Assembly (NCBI GenBank): GCA_019454045.1
Contig: SKCR01001820.1
Coordinates: forward strand, 1-64,000
Reading direction: 5' to 3'
DNA from: Zanthoxylum bungeanum
Taxonomy: Eukaryota; Streptophyta; Magnoliopsida; Sapindales; Rutaceae
DNA length: 64,000 nt
Part shown: positions 1 through 13,100 of the stretch, one piece after another
Numbering within the stretch: the first letter of the stretch is position 1
How the letters are laid out: every line of letters begins with the position of its first letter
The notes under the pieces: generated by a model
Seen by the model: only the letters and a program-made list of their open reading frames with translations
Databases searched by the model: none
What the model was told of the DNA's origin: nothing
Program-made: the position numbers and the translations under genes

Positions 1-1147
1 AGACTAGTCACCCGAGATCCGATATATGCTTCGTACGGGGCAGACACAAGGCCAGCCCTATGCCTAGCATGTGACATCTGATACTGGATCGTATTATGCA
101 TTACATTGTATTACTACACCTGATACAAATGATATTCCTTGGAGGATATTTCTGGAGAATTGGGTAGGCACGGTGCTTTGCTAGAAGCCAACCATGTCTT
201 GTAAATTGATGAGAACGTGGTACGGGGTACGCACGTGGTCGGATATTCCGACAACCGTATTTACTGCCAATATATCCAGGAATCTCTTGGGTCGCTTCCC
301 AAAGATTCACCAATGACATTTGACTCGAATAGAATTAAGCTGGGATTAATTATGAGAGAGAAAATTAATCTAGGATTAATTGCGACAAGAATTAATCTGG
401 GATTAATTCGTATAGAAGAGAGAACATGATTAATTTAGAATTAATCGATAAAATATATTTTATAGTTAAATTATATTTTTCTATTTAATTTATTTATTTG
501 GTCTAAAATATTATATCGGATATATTATTTGAAATCATATTTCAATACGAAATTAAAATTAGATTTTAATTCGAGCGAACAAATTAATTTAGAATTAATT
601 CGTAAGCGACTATCGCAATAATTTTGCTAGGCATAATTATTTAATTAAATTGGATTTAATTATTTCGCGACGAAAAATTCATTTATTCGGAATTAAACGA
701 ACCCGGGGCCAACTCTAGTTGTGTGTTGAGTAAGCCAACTTAAATTTGGAATTTAAAAGTGGTGAGACCCACTCGACTTACATCAACTTTAGACATTTGA
801 TGGAAGTGGTTGGGCTTAATAAATTGGATTCATTAACTCACACACCAACCAAGTTTTGAACTTACTATTCACCATCTATCTTTTTCTCTCTAATGACGTG
901 AGCTTCTCTCTTCTTCTTGAAATTTTTTTTTCAAAATTTGATCAAGCTAGCATCTGGAGAGTTGATTAAGGTGATATGGAAACTCAACCAAGAGTTTAAC
1001 AACTCAATCAAAAAGTTTGGAGTTTCATTAGCCAAATTTTTTTTTGAAATTTCTCAACGCACCAATGTAAGGTTTTCCGTAACTTTACTTGATTATTCAC
1101 ACGCAAATCATGTTTAGAATCTTGGGCAAGTCTTAGAGACACTAACA
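1..1147 (+). mobile_element. Truncated Ty1/copia LTR (Copia-A-like)
   Basis: This stretch aligns, in reverse complement, to the Copia-A LTRs at 44244-46211 and 52101-54072. Agreement is clear over 1-790, including the shared GGGGCAGACACAA and AGAATTGGGTAGGCACGGTG words, and then becomes looser. The right end reads CACTAACA and is followed by a decayed initiator-Met PBS, so this is the 3' end of a 5' LTR in plus orientation. The left end is cut by the window edge. It is a divergent relative rather than the same subfamily. No coding sequence is seen in it. Confidence 0.75.
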
Positions 1148-1148
1148 A

Positions 1149-1163
1149 TGGTGTCTAGAGCCT
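1149..1163 (+). other. Decayed primer-binding site (tRNA-iMet)
   Basis: TGGTGTCTAGAGCC follows the LTR end after one base and resembles the plant copia PBS TGGTATCAGAGC. Mismatches show decay. The following 95 bp (to 1259) look like a short leader remnant with no ORF. Confidence 0.5.
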
Positions 1164-1684
1164 TCTAAATGTGATTTGGAATTCTAGGGTTTATGAACTT
1201 TATTGGGTATTTTTACTTGGAGCATGATAATTCAAAAGTTATATAATACATGACTTTTCTGACACTGAATAAACTGAACTTTGACTAGACCTGGTGGACC
1301 GAACACCCTAGTGACTGCCATCCGTATCCATCCTCCCGAGCTCGTCCTTCGAGTAACATGCAAAATAAAGAAACTAGGAGTGGGGGGTTATATCCTTTGA
1401 ACGATCTAAGTGAGTGGACGATTAAAACAAAAACTGATGTGCTTTAATGAAAACTCATGGTTATAAAATCAAAACTGTCACCAGAAAACCACCTTTTACT
1501 GAAAACTCATTCTTTATCTGAGAACATACTGTTTCTATAAAACTTTTCTAAAAAGCCTTTTTTTATTAGTAAAACTCTGAGTCTAACTGTTCATTCTAAA
1601 ACTCTTTTAGAAAAATATCATTTCTGAAAACCTTTTCTTTGGAAATCTGTCACTGAAATCTATCTCTGAAAGGAAAACCTGATG

Positions 1685-1895
1685 CATGGGGGTGTTACGT
1701 ATCGCCGTCCCCCCATACGTCTAACTAATGGTCTTGGGGCATTACGTATCGTCGTCCCCCAAGCCACTGAACTAGAGCCATGAGTGCGGATCTATGCTAC
1801 TGCCTGACCCTGAACTAGGATCTAGTGGCATCTCTCATACCTAGTCCTGAACTAGGATCTGGGGACGTTACGTATCGTCGTCCCCCCAATCCTCT
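1685..1895. repeat. Three dispersed hairpins around TACGTATCG(T/C)CGTC
   Basis: Three copies of a GGGG...TTACGTATCGTCGTCCCCC unit lie near 1688, 1735 and 1859. Each has a G-run on the left and a C-run on the right, so each can fold with a four to six bp G:C stem around a conserved TACGTATCG core. They lie in the gypsy-type LTR piece. Confidence 0.6.
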
Positions 1896-1965
1896 ACATG
1901 TACACAGGTTCTATCCATCAATTTCATATCTGAATCGAGTTACATACCGAGGTAGGTTGTTCCCC

Positions 1966-4900
1966 TGTTAGGGTTGGTGCTCAGAGTGCCAATCCGGATC
2001 GTATTTATGTCCGATTCCTGAATACGAGCAATCCGATTTTCCATAATATTACTAATTTAATGGTAGCACCTCTTGTCTTTTATACACATATTCGATCTAA
2101 TTGCGATTAGATATCTAATTACGATTAGATTGAAACTAAATCTGGTTTAGTGATACGTGTATATTAGACAAAGACCCTAGGATTTACAATATAGTGCGCA
2201 GTTACAATGTAGTTTGTAATTGACATTGGGAAGCGCACTATAAGATGTATATCCTTAAATAAAGTTCATGGTCAATATTTAATAACACGAGTCGATTAGT
2301 AAAATCCGCTGAGACCAGTACATGTCGTATATCTTGACTTGGTCCAATGGTTTATTCCAGTGAACCATGAGTCTCGGGAGACTCGTATAGACATGTAGGT
2401 GTTTATTTGATAAACACTGAATGACTCACTGAAGATTTCCTAATAGATGGTACACCAATGTCAATATGAATCTTCTCGAGTTGAACGAGCATAGTGGTCA
2501 TTCGACTTAAGACACCACTGTGGATATTGACCGGCGTAAACACACACGTATAACGCAAGCGCACGTATCGTTCAAGTAGTATAAAAATATCGATCCCACG
2601 AGGACTTAATATCTAATCTATTAATTTTATGAGGTCAAATGATTACTAGTATCTAACAGGTTGTTTGATTGATTTAAAATGGTGACGATTCTAAATTTAA
2701 AAACAAGTAAATAACATTGTTCGAAAGTAGATTTTAAGAAAATTTAATATTAAAAACTATCTAGGGTTGTGATTTCTTCCAATATCATTTTAAAGATGAA
2801 GTGGTTATCTTAAAGTTGGGTAATATATTGATTTATTAACCTGGAACACTAAATTATGTGTAAGCCTCTGTCGATGGTCAGACACAAATACCCAGTTTAA
2901 CCCAATTGAACCATATGTCTATGTCAACCAAATTATCTGGATTCATTAAGTTTAAGTTCCAATTATGGCTACCCCCGCCCGACAGGTATATTCCTATCCT
3001 GTAAGGAAATCTATTAAAGGGTTATCTATCCTCAAGGAAGATCGTGGGCTATTAAGTCTAAGGTCTTAAACCTAAAATCCCTATGTCTAGTTCATTTTAG
3101 ATTTACCAGTTCAATTTTATTAATGGCCAGTTAATAAAAAGCATTAGGATTAAGACTCAATAAATAAACCTTTATATTACCCAAACTATAATTTAACCCC
3201 TTATAAACCGGTGATATTGGATTCATCACAACCCCAGATAACTGGCTTAGTTACGACACATATTTACAGGTAGTAAAAACTTAAATAAAATAAAGACATA
3301 AAGTAAAATACTAAAAATTAAATACTGAAAAGTAAATGCTGAAAGTAAATTGCTGAAAAGTAAATTGCTGAAAAGTAAATAAAGTAAAATTACAATAAAA
3401 GAAAATGCTGAGGTAAAATGATCCACTTTTATTACTTCTATTTTAGATATCTCCCTTAATATATATATTAACTTTGCATGATAATTACCAACCATCCATA
3501 TAGGCGGTATCCAGATTAAGTCAAATTAATAATTAATTACCAACCGACCAATCAGACGGTATCCAGTTTAGTCAGGTTAAAACCAATTTAAATAATTACC
3601 AACCGACCAATATGGCGGTATCCTCGTTAAGTCCGGTTTTAACTAGTTTACATATTATAATTAAGGGAGATTAATCTAAATATTAGTAATAAAAGTTTTA
3701 CCTTTTACCCCAGCAAAGGGGAGTTACCTCCTCATTACTGAAAAGTAAAAACTGAAAATTAAATAAAGAAAAGTACTGTGCGTAAAAGTAAATTGCGGAA
3801 AGTAAAAACTGAAAAGTAAAGAAAAGAAAGTGCGAAAACGAAAATTAATTACTGAAAGCTATAAATAAACAAACAAGATACAATCTTCTTAGTATTCTTA
3901 AGGAATTCCTTAGAAGAAAGTATAAATTTTACAAATGAAATGGCTTGGTATTTATAGGTAAAATTTTGCCTCCATCAAATCATCCACCAAATCAATTATT
4001 AATTGCTCCACTAATTGCTCCACCAAATCCATTATTAATTGCTCCACTAATCTCTTATCATGTTTGGTGATTATTTGATAATTTTATTATTTATTTATTA
4101 ATTTATTTTTTGCTTTGAAAATGATTGAAAGTGACTTTAATAATTACACACTACACACTTCTGGATGGTTCATTAATTTCGGGCATGAAATCTTCAGAAT
4201 TCGAAATTATTTTGTCTATGAAAGTTGTAGATCTTTGAGTATTCTTTAATCTGGAACTTGAATCAGCTCAATCCGATATCTGAGTAAAACGTTATGCCTA
4301 AAATACGACAGATGCGCAAAACTGGAATTTCCAAAACTGCACTTCGTCAAAACGCCCTTTCAAGTTTCCAATCTCCAAAATTAAAATATCAAGTCCAATA
4401 ATTTCCCTTATTTGACCCATATTTCGTTTTAAATGATTTCATTAATCCCAATATTATTTTATCTACAAAATAAACTAAAACACATCAAAACGTTCATCAA
4501 ACCCGAGAAACTAAACAAAATATTAAGTTAAAGGGGCGGTAAATATTGATATATTTTCCGCTCATCAGATATATGAGTTATCCTCCACACTTTGATGGCA
4601 GTAACATACCGATCTATTCATGATTAGACCTCCGCCTGTTCGTTGGGTGTGGATTGATGCTGATGATATCCTGTGCGTATCAAGATAGAATCTGCCAGTT
4701 ATGTGTACATGGCATAGGCATCCTACACGTGTTTACGATCTAGTAAATCCATGGCCGTCGTATAACTTTGGAAATTAGTTCCGAGTGTTATTTAGAGATT
4801 GTAAATTGAAAGTTGACTATATTATACCAAACGGATTTGAAGTTTTTATCTATATCCCATGTATAATATGGATAGCCTGTGACGTAGGGATTATATGTAT

Positions 4901-6514
4901 GCAATGACCTAGACTTGCATAGTTTAGCGAGATTATCTGTGGTCGTCATAATTCATGAGTGGGTGAATTATGGACACGAAATTGATTTCGTGACAGATAA
5001 ACCTAAACTTAGAGAATCCTACAATATGAAGCGTACTCGTTGAGCACTTGGGCAACATGTTATGAATAATACAGATTATTCATAATACTTTATCGGATTA
5101 AATGAGTTAATTCGAATCGTTTAATCGGTTAAACGATAACACATGCGTTAGGGGATTTTGGCCAATAGTAATTATTGTGTATTTGTATTTGATACATAAT
5201 TTGATTATATACGCATTAATTAATCATCAAATGAGATTTTGACACATGCCATAAATATATGTATTTGTTATTTAATGTAAATAAAATACATATATAATAA
5301 TAATTATATTAATTAATTATTTAAATATTTAAATGTTAAATATTTTAATAATTAATTGATAAAATTTTTCATAATTGTTATGAAAAATGTTTAATTATTA
5401 TTGGTGAACACATGGCATGATTTAATTAAGCTTTGTGTGTGTAAATTTGATTTGCTATTATAAATTTTAATTCATTTAATTTGATTAAAATGAAAAATGA
5501 CCAAAATACCTTTCCTATATACATAAGTCGGTCATGACCCCTATTTTTTTAAGGTTGAAAATTTATTTTCTCTTTCATCTATGATGATGGCCGAACACCT
5601 CCATTAGAGAAGGTCTCAAATTTTGGTTTGAAGAAACCATGAAGAAAAGAAGAAAATCAAGGAAAAAGGCTTAGGAAAAACAATGATCAAAGGTAATTCT
5701 TCAACTCCCTAAGCTTAGAAATTTTGTTTCTTGTTTCTTGATGTTCTTATGAGATCCTATGGTTTCTTATTTTCATAAAATTTGGGGTTTTTGGTTGTGG
5801 TGGATGGAATTGGAAGTGTTGATGCATGTGTGAAGTGATTTGGTTGATATTATTAAAATATTAGTCCAATTTATGCATTTGATGATATGTTGCCATTCTA
5901 GAGTGTTATGACCACTCTTGTAATGCCTATAATTGTTCTTGGGTGCTTCATGTGTGGTGATTTTGATTAATTGGATTAATCTTGAAAATTTGGATTTAAA
6001 GCAAGAATTTGATAATCTTCTATTCTAGATGAGATCTAGAATTTATTCTAATTTGGTGATAAAAAATGATGTCATTTGAATGTATTGGATGTGTTTTGGG
6101 TGTTGGAATAATTGCCGGAAATTATTTCGGAGTTGAAATAAGTGAAAACGGTGAAAAACGGCGTTACCGGGTGACGGCTATCCAAACAGTGAATTTGTAA
6201 CTGTTCGGGCAGCCTATGAACTGCCCTAACACTATTGGGGCTGACCTGGGCAGTCCCCATAAGTGTTGGGTAGTCGGTTCGGTCAAAAACACGTTTTGCG
6301 TCATTTTGCGGAAAAACGTTTTTCGTAAAAGTTTCGCGACGTTTCTTTGCTATTTATGTCGTTATTTGATATCGAATAAATTTGTTTAGGTGAAATATGA
6401 ATAAATTATTCATATTAGATATTGAATAATTTGTTCGGTAATTTGAAAAGTTTTAAAAATTATGATTTCGCCCGAACAACGCTTCCGCCGCACCCTTCGC
6501 CCGAAATCCCAACA
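1966..6514 (+). mobile_element. Solo LTR of Copia-B, interrupted by a second LTR
   Basis: It starts TGTTAGGGTTGG and ends AATCCCAACA. It matches the reverse complement of the Copia-B 5' LTR at 27966-28805 plus 38766-40457 along its whole length. Without the nested 2528-4567 insert it is about 2.5 kb, the same size as the other copy. Flanks read TCCCC on the left and CCCCC on the right, a possible 5-bp duplication with one mismatch. There is no PPT upstream and no PBS or coding sequence downstream, so it is a solo LTR left by LTR-LTR recombination. Confidence 0.85.
2528..4567 (-). mobile_element. Solo LTR of the NA family
   Basis: On plus it begins TGACCGGCGTAAACACACAC and ends CTCATCA, matching the termini of the LTRs at 28806-31012 and 36560-38765. 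GATAT duplications flank it at 2523-2527 and 4568-4572, and the uninterrupted Copia-B LTR confirms the empty site. The 3' half of the LTR is similar to the NA element, including three units of a CCGACCAAT..GGCGGTATCC repeat at 3490-3625 and a TATA box (minus-strand CCTATAAATACC near 3947-3958). The U3 differs: it has ATTAATTGCTCCAC repeats at 3990-4050 and no ACGTGGC array. Confidence 0.9.
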
Positions 6515-8127
6515 CCCCCATGCCTCGAAAACATGAAATCATGATTTGAAAACATCTATTTTCTAAACCATTTCTCAAACATGCTTAATCAAAATATAAC
6601 TGAAAATGAACTTGGTTAACGCCTTAAATACGAAAAGTAAGTCTGATATGAAAAATAACGTAATAAAAGTCAACTTAAGGAAAAAGTATCCACTCACAGA
6701 TTTGGAATTTGGCTAGCGTTACTCATTTGATGAAGAAAACTCTGGTTCCTGCGATGATCTATAATTGATAACTTTGATTAGAAAGTGGGTTGGGGAACAT
6801 ATTCCGAATTACACTAAGTTTATTCACTCAAGTACCTTTATTATTATCTCAAGGCATATCGTACTTATATCATGATGTAAGATGTATACACGAACATATA
6901 CGAGGCTCTCAGGGTGGCCTCTAACACGTTAGGGTGAAGCTGTAATGATTTTAAACTGATTTAAGGAAGTTTTTGATCACGCGTCGCGACGCCGCCCCTT
7001 GGGTGTCGTGACGCTCACACACACGTTGATGATCCAGCGAGCATATCTGCTTTCACGTTGCGACACAGGGCCTTGCGCGTCGTAACGTGCACAATTCCAG
7101 AAATATATATGGGAAAATTCTCAGTACGCTTTACGATGCTACGCGTTCCGAGTCGTGACGCGAGGCCAATCCTGGTCTTTAACTATAACCTTCCATTCTA
7201 GTTTGCTCAATACTTTTCCCACACTTCCATACTATAATTTCTACTCATCGATTCTTTAAGCTATCATATTCAAGCATGTTAGAACCATACTCCATCATCA
7301 ATTTAACTCTTTAATCTCATAATTCTAACTTAGTTTAACTATAGGGATTCAAAACAATTTAGACTTTTCCCTATATAATCCAACTCCATGCTTGTTATAC
7401 TACTAAATGTAATTCCAAATAGGTAACTAACACTATCATAACTTCATATCATCAAGATTCCATAATTAAAAATTTTGGTCAAAATCCCTTACCTTAATTT
7501 GCTTGATTTTCTTCATCTTCTAAGCCTTCAATAGTTGTCAATCTTCTTCCTAGCTTGATATGTGAGGGTTTTCTATTTGTCTCATCTTCATTTATTCTCA
7601 TTTTTTCCTCTTTCTTTCTTTTTCTTTTTCTTTCTCCTTCTTCCTCCTCTTTCACGTTTCTTTCTTCTTCATTTCTTAGGGATGCTTGAATAGTAGTCCT
7701 ATTTATACTATGGCTTAATTGACTAATAGCAATGCTTTAAATTTATAAGGAAAATCAAGAATTTTGAAGAAATATGTAGAATTCTCTATAGTCACCCCCG
7801 ATTACTATTCATCTAGATTTTTTATCTGCATTTTTTACTTACTTATGGTTCGAATTTCTAACAATGTTCATGTGAAAATTGTATATCTCAATCTCACCTT
7901 TCCGACGATATAAAATTTATAAAAATCGGAGTTCGTATGAGAAAGTTACGACCCAAATACCATGGGCTATCTGGAGTGGAACCTCGTACCATCTAGTATC
8001 GGAATCTCGAATAATTTTCCGATCGTTCCCAAAATCATTTCATGAGAGTATATGTGTCCAAACATAATTTATATCATATAACTCTCGTCCCACAGTGTAA
8101 CAGTAGTCGGGATTATCGGTCGTTATA

Positions 8128-8763
8128 AATTTCCCCCCTTAAATAGGATTCGTCCTCGAATCTCTTATGTGGCTTAACTCGTAGATTTGTCTTGGTCGAG
8201 ATATCTTTGTCTCTACTTATCTTTATCTTAATTTCCTTTCTACTCTTATGTTCGAGATCTTAATACTAAAACCTCTGGAAATCTCTTGTCATACTTGTAC
8301 ATATCACTCCAAAGTTGTGGGCTTTAGTGAACAATTCCTTGAATTCCTGAATGAAAGGTAATTCCTTAATCTCATTCCATGAACTTCTGCTCAGTACTCT
8401 ACACTTATCGTCATACTACCACTATCTCTATGCATCACTGAAACCTTATTTCTAAACCTCCAACTATATTCAACCTCATTTGTCTCAACTATTCACATGA
8501 GTTATCAATTCCAAAATTGTACTATATTCGTGGTCTGTCGTCTCACTTATTTTAGTTCCATTCTAATTTGAAACCCCTAATATCTTTTGCCATGACAACA
8601 ATAATTCATAGTTATCTTTAGGGACTTTATTATTCTTCCTATTTAAGGTATTACTATTATACTTTTGCACTAAAACTATTGACCCTTTCTCTTTTCTCCT
8701 TACTAAACTTCCACCGCTTATGAGCTATTTTCTTCGAGTTCTCACATTTTTGACTATATAGGT
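8128..8763 (-). mobile_element. Gypsy-type 3' flank with PPT, no ORF
   Basis: Read on the minus strand this is the stretch just upstream of the LTR at 8127. It contains GATTCGAGGACGAATC (8147-8162), a word common after pol in plant chromovirus-type gypsy elements, then a PPT-like G run. No integrase or chromodomain reading frame can be recognised; the rest is decayed 3' UTR. Confidence 0.4.
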
Positions 8764-9364
8764 GTAGGGGTTTTATGGCGAAAATCCGGTAACGCAACGG
8801 AAATGCGGAAAATCAAAATTTTAAATTTCAAAAATTTTCTTAAATCAATTAAATAAACTTATTTATTTAATTACCCAATTATCAAATTCTGAAAATTACA
8901 TAAGAAACCAAAATTCCTGGTAATTATCGAATTACCCCAATACTTTACAAATTGATCATTTTAGTCCTAAAATTGTCAAATACAATTTTGGATGATTCTA
9001 AATCATTTCTAAAATGATTTCCAACATGTCTAACACATCAAAATCAGATTGCAATAAAAACCCCAATTTTTTGCTAATTGCCGAAACCACCCAGAAATTT
9101 TCAATTTTGCAATTTGGTCTTTTTTATGTTCAAAATATGTCAAGATAAAATCCAATCAACCCAAAAATTAATATGCATCATATACACACCATAATACATC
9201 ACATATATGAAAAGCCCCAAATTTGGAAAGGGTTAAGAACCATAATTTTACAATTCTTCAAATTGACAAATCTTACCAAATCAATTAAATCCAACACTTT
9301 AATTCAAACTTTACCACACCAAACAAGTCTCACCATCATGAAACAACTTAACAAAAGACTTGCA
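8764..9364. other. Unassigned AT-rich intergenic/TE remnant
   Basis: This is A/T-rich DNA with no supportable ORF, RNA gene or terminal repeat. A CGCAACGGAAATGCGG-like word near 8794 recalls a stretch in the Copia-B leader (27818-27840, opposite strand), which is too little to assign it. Confidence 0.4.
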
Positions 9365-9615
9365 TCGCTAATACTTGCGATAATCAATATACTTTGATTT
9401 TGGTTGTCCGAGGCTTTAACAGGTTCTGTGTACGCCTCTTCTGGGTATATTGAGAATCGTAGTGTATTGGGTGTGATGTCAAGATGGAAATATCACTTCA
9501 GTCATATGGAGATGATGATCACGTAGGATACGGAACTAATACTCTTAAGTACTGCAATCATCGGGATAATATGACTAGGTCATGTTAATTCGATTATAGA
9601 GACTAGTCACCAGAG
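9365..9615 (+). mobile_element. Copia-A-like LTR fragment
   Basis: It matches the reverse complement of 45490-45725 in the Copia-A LTR, from AATACTTGCGATAATC through ACTAGTCACCAGAG. It is cut at 9616 by the start of the Tat element LTR. The expected continuation of the LTR is not found beyond the Tat 3' LTR at 24400, so the locus has been rearranged since insertion. Confidence 0.75.
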
Positions 9616-10143
9616 TGTAGGCACTGCATTTTTGCATGTAAGTCCCTATGATGAGTCTCATTTGGAGACACTACCTTTTAAGTCACGGAAGTCGCGGGAA
9701 ATGGACATTAGAAGGGGGAATTCAGAAAAAAAATATGTCAAAAGATTCATTTCACATGTTCACTGCTTTCGTTCGTGCTGCGTTCATTAACACGTTCGAA
9801 CGCCAAACAGATTACGGGCGTTCGTGTAGCATTCGAATCGGTGTTCGAACGGTGTCGGTACTTCTGGTTTTGCTGCTAGCCTCACACCCAAGCCCAATTA
9901 GCCCACCAAATCCCATAAAACATATCCAAATTAATAAAACACATTTAACACATGGTGAAATTAAATAAAATCTAAAAATCATATACAAAATTAAAATAAA
10001 TATCAAATTAAATCATGCCTAATTAAAATCAATCAAGATTATTATATTCCTAACTAAACAAATATCATGCCTAAACAAAACAAATTAATTATATCATATT
10101 CCTAATCTAGCCAAGACATGTCCCCCAATCAATCTTTGGTTTT

Positions 10144-13100
10144 CCTTGTTTAACACTAAATCAAATCCTCCTTTAATGCACAAATCCCTTCCTTGTGAAG
10201 CAATGATTCACCCATCCCCATTTGCCTATAAAAACAAAGCTATTCCAACCCTTGAATGCCCCTGACTCTCACGCATATACAGCAAAGAAAAAAACAACTC
10301 CATTCACGCCTAATACACTTAAGAAGCAACAAAGAATTTTCTCTCCTTATCTTCCCTCCATTACCGAAAATTACAGCCCCATAAACACCTTAGATCACCG
10401 AAAATAATAGCCCCTAAAACATCCACTGTATTACCGAAGATCACTACCTAAAACATTCACTGTTTGACCGAAAAACTACCTTTGGAACACCCCCCTAAAC
10501 TACCGAATCTCACCTATAAACAGCAGCCAAAACGCCAACAAACAGTAGCCCTTTAACCGTAAAAATAGTAGCCTAAAACCCAAAACAAAACAGAAAAAAA
10601 TACAGCAAAAATACAGCAGCAAAAAGAAACATAGTGAAAACAGTAGCTTGAGCAGCGAAACAGTGAGGAAAGACGCAAACCAGTGAACCGAAAAAGTTGC
10701 GGAGCTTTAACCCTTCCGATCACCGTGAAACGCGAATCCGAGAGTCGACGAAAAAGTTAGACCTGAGGGCACTTTTCACATCCATTTTTATTCGTATTTT
10801 TACTGTTTATTGAATCTTATTTACATGATTATTATGGAAGTGATGCATGTTGTGTCCCTTGAATAGATATCAAATGTATGTATTGTGAAATGGTGTATGT
10901 TGTGGCCCTTGAATAAAACTGAAAATGTGTCGCCTCTTGTGGTATATAGGATAGAAACCTGGACATAAATTTCATAGCCGATTAAGAATGGACGGTAGTA
11001 TGATCTGTACTCGGGATACAACTCCACGTACCACTTGAGTATACGGCACATATTATATTTCATGTTATCTTGATTTTTTTATTATCGTTATTTAAATTTT
11101 GCATGTTATTTGTTTATGTAATAATGTGATGCGCATGAGCTTAGTAAGTCGGATTAAAGATCCTCCATTTCGAGAGGTTAAAATCCTTTACCACGATGCT
11201 TTACTGCGCCAGATGATGTATATTCAGTTAAATGTAAGATGTGTTCAATCGGGTATACGAAGTCCGATATTGTTGTATTTATTTTTTATATGCATTATGT
11301 TATTAGCGCATGGGCTTAGTAAGTCGGATTAAAGGTCCTCCATTTCGAGAGGTTAAAATCCTTTACAACGATGCTTTGCCACGCCGAATGATGTATATTC
11401 GGTTGAATGTAGATGTGTTTAATCGGGTATACGAAGTCCTATATTGTTTTCTTTATTTTTTATAAACATTATGTTATTAGCGCATGGGCTTAGTAAGTCG
11501 GATTAAAGGTCCTCCATTTCGAGAGGTTAAATCTTTTACCACGATGCTTTGCCGTGCCGGATGATGTATATTCGGTTGAATATAAGATGTGTTCAATTAG
11601 GTATACGAAGTCCGATATTGTTCTATTTATTTTTTTTATGCATTATGTTATTAGCGCATGGGCTTAGTAAGTCGGATTAAAGGTCCTCCATTTCGAGAGG
11701 TTAAAATCCTTTACCACGATACTTTGCCGCGCCGGATGATGTATATTCGGTTGAATGTAAGATGTGTTCAATCGGGTATACGAAAATCTGATATTGTTTT
11801 ATTTATTTTTTATATGCATTATGTTATTAGCGCATGGGCTTAGTAAGTCGGATTAAAGGTCCTCCATTTCGAGGGGTTAAAATCCTTTACCACGATGCTT
11901 CGCCGCGCCAGATGACGTATATTCGGTTAAATGTAAGATGTGTTCAATCGGTATACAAAGTTTGATATTGTTGTCTTCATTTTTATAAGCATTATGTTAT
12001 TAGCGCATGGGCTTAGTAAGTTGGATTAAAGGTCCTCTATGTCGAGGGGTTAAAATCCTTTACCACGATGCTTTGTCGCGCCTTTTAGCCCGTTATTATT
12101 GATTATGTGTCATCTATTCATCCGTTCACGTATGTGTCATGTTGTTACTACATTTTGGAGGTCATTGCGTAACCCCGTTCGAATGCATTTCAAAACGTCG
12201 CACGAACGCATGTTTCGGTCTCAGTTCGTTCGAACGCGTTTACGAACGCTACTCGAACGTGAACCCTCTATTTACCATTCGAACTCGGTTACGAATGCCG
12301 CACGAACGCCCACGGTAAATAGGCCCTTTTCCATCACATCTCATGCTTGGATACTCATTTTGTCATTTACCTTTTTGATTGTTCATGTTCTCGCCGTTAG
12401 TCTTTTATTTTGTCCACAAGATCACATGTTCGTTTCCATGATGCATGTTTACACGATAGTTATCTACTTATGCTTCCGCATTCATCCATTCAAATCAAAT
12501 CCTTGTTTAACACTAAATCAAATCCTCCTTTAATGCACAAATCCCTTCCTTGTGAAGCAATGATTCACCCATCCCCATTTGCCTATAAAAACAAAGCTAT
12601 TCCAACCCTTGAATGCCCCTGACTCTCACGCATATACAGCAAAGAAAAAAACAACTCCATTCACGCCTAATACACTCAAGAAGCAACAAAGAATTTTCTC
12701 TCCTCATCTTCCCTCCATTACCGAAAATTACAGCCCCATAAACACCTTAGATCACCGAAAATAACAGCCCTTAAAACATCCACTGTATTACCGAAGATCA
12801 CTACCTAAAACATTCACTGTTTGACCGAAAAACTACATTTGGAACACCCCCCCTAAACTACGAAATCTCACCTATAAACAGCAGCCAAAAACGCCAACAA
12901 ACAGTAGCCCTTTAACCGTAAAAATAGTAGCCTAAAACACCAAAAACAGGGACAAAAATACAGCAGAAAAATAGCAGCGAAACAGAGTCAAAACAGTAGC
13001 TTGAGCAGCGAAACAGTGAGGAAAGACGCAAACTAGTGAACCAAAAAAGTTGCGAAGCTTTAACCCTTCCGATCACCGTGAAACGCGAATCCGAGAGTCG

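Larger units (their letters stand above)
1260..8127 (-). mobile_element. Ty3/gypsy-type LTR, minus strand, split by nested LTRs
   Basis: The two outer pieces, 1260-1965 and 6515-8127, read as one LTR on the minus strand. The start near 8127 reads TATAACGACCG, a probable decay of the TGTAACGACC start seen in several gypsy LTRs, and is preceded in sense by a G-run PPT (CCCCCC on plus, 8133-8138). A TATA-like CTATTTATAC lies at 7701-7710 and polypurine leader sequence follows it. The left limit at 1260 (TGACACTG) is an estimate. CpG-rich GCGTCGCGACGC-type motifs occupy 6981-7170. No target duplication was recognised. The gypsy assignment comes from the flanking GATTCGAGGACGAATC word; the lineage is uncertain. 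Confidence 0.5.

Noticed and set aside
11131..12080. CRISPR-like array
   Set aside because: Units are 175-bp direct repeats with no short repeat/unique spacer pattern, inside a plant LTR.
12099..12533. 144-codon open frame in the Tat LTR
   Set aside because: It spans the TTCGAACG cluster within an LTR; no domain and no counterpart kept in the 3' LTR.
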